A model generated the notes under the pieces. The model searched no databases and was not told the origin of the DNA. It saw only the letters and a program-made list of their open reading frames with translations. From SIG469 sp964384255 (GTDB taxonomy: Bacteria > Bacillota > Clostridia > Oscillospirales > Oscillospiraceae), in assembly GCA_964384255.1 (NCBI GenBank), contig CAYLKH010000002.1:1-64000 (forward strand): a stretch of 64,000 bases of DNA. The letters run 5' to 3'. Position numbers and translations under genes: made by a program. Of this stretch, positions 59,444-64,000 are shown one piece after another (position 1 is the stretch's first letter; every line of letters starts with the position of its first letter).

Positions 59444-59496
59444 CAAGGCAGCGGTCCGGCCCGGAGCTTGATCCGGGTCCCGGACCAGCCGCCTTG
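59444..59496. repeat. REP-like GC-rich palindrome between frr and uppS
   Basis: Nested arms CAAGGC/GCCTTG (59444-59449, 59491-59496), GGTCCGG/CCGGACC (59453-59459, 59480-59486) and CCCGGA/TCCGGG around loop GCTTGA make a long, very stable stem. It follows CCGTCATCCCTCAGGT. The style is that of dispersed palindromic repeats. There is no T-run, and it sits within an operon, so it may protect or partially stall the transcript. Confidence 0.65.
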
Positions 59497-59545
59497 GCAT
59501 TTGCGCTATTTTGCGCATGAAATACCAAAACTCCGGGAGCCGCTT

Positions 59546-60280
59546 ATGCAGCTGTTTAAAAAGAACAAATCAAAGGCAAAGTACGATCCAAACGCTTTGC
59601 CTCAGCATATTGCCATCATTATGGACGGCAATGGCCGATGGGCCCAGAAAAGGGGCTTGCCCAGAACCGCCGGTCATGCCGCCGGGGCTGAAACCTTCAG
59701 GACTATCGCCACATATTTGAAGGATATTGGCGTAAAATATATGACTGTTTATGCGTTTTCGACTGAAAATTGGAAACGCTCTCAGGAAGAGGTTTCGGCG
59801 ATCATGGGTCTGCTGGAAAACTACCTCTATGAAGCAATGGAAAAAATGGAAAAAGACAATATCAACCTGACATTTTTTGGCGATTTGTCGCCCCTTTCGC
59901 CAAAGCTTCGTGAACTTATCCACCGAACCAACGAAATATCTGCCAGGATCAACGGATTTAAGGTCAATGTCTGCCTCAATTACGGCGGGCGTGACGAAAT
60001 AGTACGGGCAGCAAGAGATTATATGCTCTGCGGCGGTAAGCCCGAGGACCTGACCGAAGAAGAGTTTTCGAAGCATCTTTACTCGGCCGGCGTGCCTGAC
60101 CCCGAACTGATCATCCGGCCGGGCGGGGAATTCCGGGTAAGCAATTTTCTCCTGTGGCAGTGCGCTTATTCCGAAATGTATTTTACCGACCTTTATTGGC
60201 CAGACTTTACCGGAGCTGATATTGACGAGGCTATCGAATGGTATCAGGGCAGATCCCGGAGATTCGGAGGCGTAAAATGA
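59546..60280 (+). CDS. uppS: Undecaprenyl diphosphate synthase
   Basis: 244-aa cis-prenyltransferase making the lipid carrier for wall polymers. IIMDGNGRWAQKRG holds the catalytic Asp; YAFSTENWKRS, NYGGRDEIVRA and the LIIRPGGEFRVSNFLLWQ motif follow. In the last, GGE replaces the more usual GGD/GGE pair. ATG 59546 follows CGGGAG; upstream codons would translate the palindrome. Overlaps cdsA by 4 nt. Confidence 0.94.
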   Translation: MQLFKKNKSKAKYDPNALPQHIAIIMDGNGRWAQKRGLPRTAGHAAGAETFRTIATYLKDIGVKYMTVYAFSTENWKRSQEEVSAIMGLLENYLYEAMEKMEKDNINLTFFGDLSPLSPKLRELIHRTNEISARINGFKVNVCLNYGGRDEIVRAARDYMLCGGKPEDLTEEEFSKHLYSAGVPDPELIIRPGGEFRVSNFLLWQCAYSEMYFTDLYWPDFTGADIDEAIEWYQGRSRRFGGVK

Positions 60281-61089
60281 AATCAAGACTTATTGTAGCC
60301 TGCGTGTGTATTCCTCTGCTGCTTGTAGCCATTTATGCTTTGCCCCTTTGGGTGACTGTGCTTCTGGTCGCCCTTGTGTGTGCGATCTCCACATATGAGC
60401 TTATGAACTGCATTGGCGCAGCCAAAAACCTGAGGATACTTGTCTACTGTATGGCGACCAGCTTTTTCATACCCTTCTGGTGCTGGATGGGTAGTCCGTC
60501 AACTGTGGGCATCTGGGTCATATTCGCCCTGTTCCTTTTGCTCTTTATGGAAGCGATTTTTTCAAAAAAATCAGTAAACTTTGAGCTGATATCCCAGTCC
60601 ATGTTTTGCGGACTGCTGATACCTTATTTTTTTGCGGCCTTTGTCCGGCTTCGGATCGCTGACAATGGTCAGATGCTTATTCTGCTTCCTCTGGTAATAG
60701 CCTTTGTGGCCGATGCAGCTGCCCTTTTTGCCGGGATGCTGTTCGGAAAACATAAGCTGTCGCCAACCATCAGCCCCAAGAAAACGGTCGAAGGCGCTGT
60801 GGGCGGTATTATTGGGGGAGTGCTGAGCTGCGTGATCTACGCCCTTGCGGCCAGAGCGATTTGGGGACTGAACACTAGCTTGCTCGCCTTTGTCGTTTAT
60901 GGCGTTGCCGGTTCTGTGATCTCGGTTATTGGCGACCTGTCCTTTTCCCTTATCAAGAGAGAATATGGTATCAAAGATTATGGCAGCCTGCTGCCCGGAC
61001 ACGGCGGCTTGCTGGACAGATTCGACAGCGTGGTATTCACAGCTCCTCTGGTCGAGATATTGCTGGCCCTGCTGCCTGCGGTGATTTGA
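60277..61089 (+). CDS. cdsA: Phosphatidate cytidylyltransferase
   Basis: 270-aa membrane enzyme forming CDP-diacylglycerol. About seven hydrophobic segments; the C-terminal signature SLIKREYGIKDYGSLLPGHG followed by DRFDS is complete, and SPKKTVEGAVGG precedes it. Start ATGA overlap with uppS. Confidence 0.94.
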   Translation: MKSRLIVACVCIPLLLVAIYALPLWVTVLLVALVCAISTYELMNCIGAAKNLRILVYCMATSFFIPFWCWMGSPSTVGIWVIFALFLLLFMEAIFSKKSVNFELISQSMFCGLLIPYFFAAFVRLRIADNGQMLILLPLVIAFVADAAALFAGMLFGKHKLSPTISPKKTVEGAVGGIIGGVLSCVIYALAARAIWGLNTSLLAFVVYGVAGSVISVIGDLSFSLIKREYGIKDYGSLLPGHGGLLDRFDSVVFTAPLVEILLALLPAVI

Positions 61090-61090
61090 A

Positions 61091-62242
61091 ATGAATTACG
61101 AAAGAAATATTAGCCTGCTGGGGTCCACCGGCTCTATTGGCCGCCAGTCTCTTGAGGTGATGGAAAGCCTTGGCTTTCGATGCTGCGCCCTGACAGCGAA
61201 TTCAAATGTCGACCTCCTTGAAGACCAGTGTCGCCGATTTAAGCCGGAGCTTGCGGTGATGTTTTCTCAGAAGGCTGCATATGATTTAAAAATCAGATTG
61301 GCCGATACTCCGGTCAGGGTCCTGTCTGGAATTGACGGACTGGTGGAAGCTGCCTGTATCCCACGGGCTGACACGGTCATTACAGCGGTTTCCGGTATGA
61401 TCGGGCTTAAGCCTACTCTGGCCGCCATCGAACAGCATAAGCGTATAGCTCTCGCAAATAAAGAAACTCTTGTTTGTGCCGGTCAACTGGTTATGGAAAA
61501 AGCAGGGGAGAATAATGTTCAGATACTCCCTGTTGACTCCGAACATTCAGCCCTGTTCCAAAGTCTCCATTCCGGCACTGGCACAGAGGTGGAAAAACTT
61601 ATTATCACCGCCTCTGGAGGTCCGTTTTTTGGATGGAACAGTAGGGAACTGGAAAACGTGACTGTGGACATGGCATTAAAACACCCAAACTGGAGCATGG
61701 GGCGAAAAATCACTGTGGACTCTGCCACCATGATGAATAAGGGACTCGAGGTGATCGAAGCCATGTGCCTGTTTGACGTACCGCTGGACAAAATAGAGAT
61801 AGCAGTTCACCGTCAGAGTATAGTCCATTCTCTGGTAGAGTTTGTCGACGGCTCAGTTATTGCCCAGATGGGTTCGGCTGATATGCGACTTCCTATTCAA
61901 TATGCCCTGACTTACCCTCGACGTACCGTCGGTCCGGCCAAAAAGCTCGACCTTTTTTCCTGCGGTGAGCTGACGTTCCAGCGGCCTGACCCCGAAACCT
62001 TTACCTGCCTTGCGGCTGCGCTGGATGCTGCCCGTTGTGGCGGTACTGCCTGCGCCGCTATGAACGGTGCCGACGAGATTGCCGTCGCCGCGTTTTTGGA
62101 TGGACGGATCGGTTTCAATGATATCGGGAGACTTGTGACCAGAGCCATGGAAAACGACGCTTATATCCAGTCTCCCAGTCTCGATCAGATACTCGAAGCC
62201 GACAGAGAAGCGAGGGCTTTTGTTGCGGACAATATCAAATAA
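61091..62242 (+). CDS. dxr: 1-deoxy-D-xylulose 5-phosphate reductoisomerase
   Basis: 383-aa NADPH enzyme of the MEP isoprenoid pathway. NADP loop LLGSTGSIGRQSLEV, LANKETLVCAG, the metal and substrate site PVDSEHSALFQ, and ASGGPFFGW are present. Together with ispG it shows the MEP route is used. Confidence 0.95.
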   Translation: MNYERNISLLGSTGSIGRQSLEVMESLGFRCCALTANSNVDLLEDQCRRFKPELAVMFSQKAAYDLKIRLADTPVRVLSGIDGLVEAACIPRADTVITAVSGMIGLKPTLAAIEQHKRIALANKETLVCAGQLVMEKAGENNVQILPVDSEHSALFQSLHSGTGTEVEKLIITASGGPFFGWNSRELENVTVDMALKHPNWSMGRKITVDSATMMNKGLEVIEAMCLFDVPLDKIEIAVHRQSIVHSLVEFVDGSVIAQMGSADMRLPIQYALTYPRRTVGPAKKLDLFSCGELTFQRPDPETFTCLAAALDAARCGGTACAAMNGADEIAVAAFLDGRIGFNDIGRLVTRAMENDAYIQSPSLDQILEADREARAFVADNIK

Positions 62243-62256
62243 GGAAAGCTTCTGCA

Positions 62257-63318
62257 ATGTATATTATTTTTTCCATCATAATTTTTGGATTGCTTATTGC
62301 TATCCACGAATTTGGACACTTTATCGCCGCTAAGGCTCTCGGGGTCCAGGTCAACGAGTTTTCTTTGGGCATGGGTCCTGCAATTTATCAAAATACCGGC
62401 CACGAAACCGTCTTTTCCATACGTGTGCTGCCTGTGGGTGGCTTTTGCGCCATGGAAGGGGAAGACGAAAACTCCGATAATCCAAGAGCGTTTTCCTCCC
62501 AAAGGCCATGGAAACGGGCAGTTATTCTTGTGGCCGGAGCGTTTATGAATTTCCTTATGGGTTTCCTGATGGTATGCATCATCCTTACCCAGAGCAGTCA
62601 GTTTGTGACCAGGACCGTTGACAGCTTTATGGGAGATGTTGAATACTCCGGGCAGTACGGTATCCAGGTGGGAGACACAATAATCAGCATCGACGGCGAG
62701 CATATCTGGACCAACAGTGATCTTGGCCTGGTAATGTCCAGAACCGATAGCGACTACCATAATGTTACCGTCCTGAGGGATGGCAAAAGAGTAGAGCTTA
62801 AAAACCTTCATATTTATAAGCAGCTGTTTGACTATAACGGTCAGCAGTTGAGCTTATACGGTATGAACATGAGGGTCGAGCAGAAAACCGGCGCCAACAT
62901 TTTCAAATACGCCTGGCTCAACTGTATGGACTTTGTCAAAATGGTCAGGCTGGGTCTGATGGATCTTATCTCCGGGTCAGCCGGGTTAAACGATATGTCC
63001 GGCGTTGTTGGCATTGTCGGTACTATGAACGAGGTGGGTACCAAATCGGCCACAACGGCCACAGGTTTTATCAACGTGACCTATCTTGGCGGCTTTATTG
63101 CCGTTAACCTGGCGGTCATGAATATGCTGCCGCTGCCGGCATTGGACGGCGGACGGGTGTTTTGCCTTGTTATAACCGCCATTATCGAATCCGTCACCCG
63201 TCGCAAGCTTGACCCCAGGTACGAAGGATATATCCACATGGCCGGGCTGGTGCTGCTGATGGGCCTGATGGTGCTGGTTGCGGCAAACGACATATTGAAG
63301 CTGATAGGAGTTAAATAA
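62257..63318 (+). CDS. rseP: Site-2 protease RseP (RasP)
   Basis: 353-aa intramembrane zinc metalloprotease. HEFGHF in the first helix, a PDZ domain (about residues 125-200; GIQVGDTIISIDGEHIW) and the third zinc ligand in PALDGGRVFCL. It cleaves anti-sigma factors or signal-peptide remnants. One-nt overlap with ispG. Confidence 0.94.
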   Translation: MYIIFSIIIFGLLIAIHEFGHFIAAKALGVQVNEFSLGMGPAIYQNTGHETVFSIRVLPVGGFCAMEGEDENSDNPRAFSSQRPWKRAVILVAGAFMNFLMGFLMVCIILTQSSQFVTRTVDSFMGDVEYSGQYGIQVGDTIISIDGEHIWTNSDLGLVMSRTDSDYHNVTVLRDGKRVELKNLHIYKQLFDYNGQQLSLYGMNMRVEQKTGANIFKYAWLNCMDFVKMVRLGLMDLISGSAGLNDMSGVVGIVGTMNEVGTKSATTATGFINVTYLGGFIAVNLAVMNMLPLPALDGGRVFCLVITAIIESVTRRKLDPRYEGYIHMAGLVLLMGLMVLVAANDILKLIGVK

Positions 63319-64000
63319 TGACCAGGCAGATAAAGGTTGGAAAAGTTCTGATCGGCGGCGGATCGCCGGTTTCCATACAGTCTATGACCAATACGCCCAC
63401 CGACAATGCTGAAAAAACTGTTGCCCAGATCCGGCAGCTTGAACAGGCCGGATGCGAGATAGTGAGACTCGCTGTTCCAGATATGAGGGCGGCAGACGCA
63501 TTGGGCGATATTCGGGCTATGACGGATATGCCCCTGGTAGCGGATATCCACTTTGACCACAGGCTGGCCCTGAAGGCGGTGGAAAACGGTATCGATAAGA
63601 TCCGGATAAATCCCGGAAATATCGGCGATGACGGTAAGGTCAGGGAGGTCGCTCACGCCTGCATGGAAAAGGGTATCCCCATCCGTATAGGAGTCAATGC
63701 AGGCTCTTTGGAAAAAGACCTTTTGGCTAAATATAACGGCCCTACTGCTCAGGCCATGGTCGAAAGCGCGTTTCGGCATATTGAGTTGCTTGAAAATCAG
63801 GGTTTTTATGATATTTGTGTTTCTTTGAAAGCCTCCTCGGTCCCTCTGACCATAGAAGCATACAGGCTTATGAACAGCAAAAGCGATCTCCCCCTGCATC
63901 TGGGGGTAACAGAAGCCGGAACCGAAGAAATGGGGATAGTAAAATCCGCCATGGGTATAGGCGGTTTGCTCTGCCTCGGCATTGGAGACACTATGAGAGT
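63318..64000 (+). CDS. ispG: 4-hydroxy-3-methylbut-2-enyl-diphosphate synthase, 5' part
   Basis: First 227 aa of the MEP-pathway Fe-S enzyme; the window ends inside it. Recognisable from the start (MTRQIKVGKVLIGGGSPVSI), QSMTNTPT, ADIHFDHRLAL, KIRINPGNIG and HLGVTEAGTEEMG. The C-terminal Fe-S cysteine domain lies beyond the window. ATG overlaps the rseP stop by 1 nt. Confidence 0.95.
   Translation, partial: MTRQIKVGKVLIGGGSPVSIQSMTNTPTDNAEKTVAQIRQLEQAGCEIVRLAVPDMRAADALGDIRAMTDMPLVADIHFDHRLALKAVENGIDKIRINPGNIGDDGKVREVAHACMEKGIPIRIGVNAGSLEKDLLAKYNGPTAQAMVESAFRHIELLENQGFYDICVSLKASSVPLTIEAYRLMNSKSDLPLHLGVTEAGTEEMGIVKSAMGIGGLLCLGIGDTMR

Overview
The window reads as a chromosomal segment of a spore-forming, gut-type Clostridia member, probably of the Oscillospiraceae/Ruminococcaceae sort. 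The reasons are spoIVA with a SipL-type partner, sortase/pilus and dlt teichoic-acid genes, a T-box in front of ileS, RemA, CdaA/CdaR and PASTA-kinase housekeeping clusters, and consensus sigma-A promoters with 17-bp spacers. The species cannot be named from the sequence alone. No rRNA, tRNA or CRISPR array was seen. There is one 10-base assembly gap (N) at 23710-23719.

Layout. (1) 1-3938: a four-hairpin repeat, then a pilus/sortase locus (class C sortase, a Thr-Pro-repeat surface protein with an SPQTG anchor, a degenerate sortase, a class B sortase). (2) 3938-5933 (minus): a condensation/acyltransferase-like protein with a zinc-ribbon membrane partner. (3) 6221-8155: a large old-yellow-enzyme-type flavin oxidoreductase. 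(4) 8206-10834: an ArsR-controlled Cd/Zn efflux unit whose metal-binding domain is a separate gene. (5) 10917-15033: dapF, a split chromate-transporter pair, ruvCAB. (6) 15142-20470: a zinc-ribbon protein behind a perfect promoter and a roughly 315-nt leader, an Sfp-type transferase, CapA, a Gx-family membrane protein, dsdA, cdd. (7) 20496-25966: T-box-controlled ileS, a uracil-DNA glycosylase, a DUF3343/cysteine-desulfurase pair. (8) 26068-42718: a long collinear housekeeping run (cdaA-cdaR, three Cys-rich proteins, yicC-remA-gmk-rpoZ-priA-def-fmt-rsmB-rlmN-prpC-prkC-rsgA). (9) 42771-46590: a 47-aa membrane ORF, sipL and spoIVA, bracketed by two copies of a ~200-bp multi-hairpin element. (10) 46625-48971 (minus): gltX, an acetyltransferase, and a complete 33-aa small-ORF transcription unit. 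(11) 49020-56215: two surface lipoproteins followed by dltABCD and a small dltX. (12) 56280-64000: glnS (minus) and the start of the pyrH-frr-uppS-cdsA-dxr-rseP-ispG lipid/isoprenoid operon, cut by the window end.

The envelope genes form a theme: the sortase pilus, D-alanylation of teichoic acid, the transglutaminase lipoprotein, CapA, undecaprenyl synthesis and the PASTA kinase all act at the cell surface. The most unusual structure is the pair of ~200-bp elements at 42966-43165 and 46344-46545. They share 'TGTCAAAA' inverted ends, carry internal hairpins with a compensatory base change, and each is flanked by two copies of a locus-specific 42-44 bp stem-loop, as though insertion duplicated a whole stem-loop. 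Three small genes that ordinary length cut-offs would miss are also supported: dltX (56057-56215), a 33-aa ORF (48813-48914, minus) and a 47-aa membrane ORF (42771-42914).
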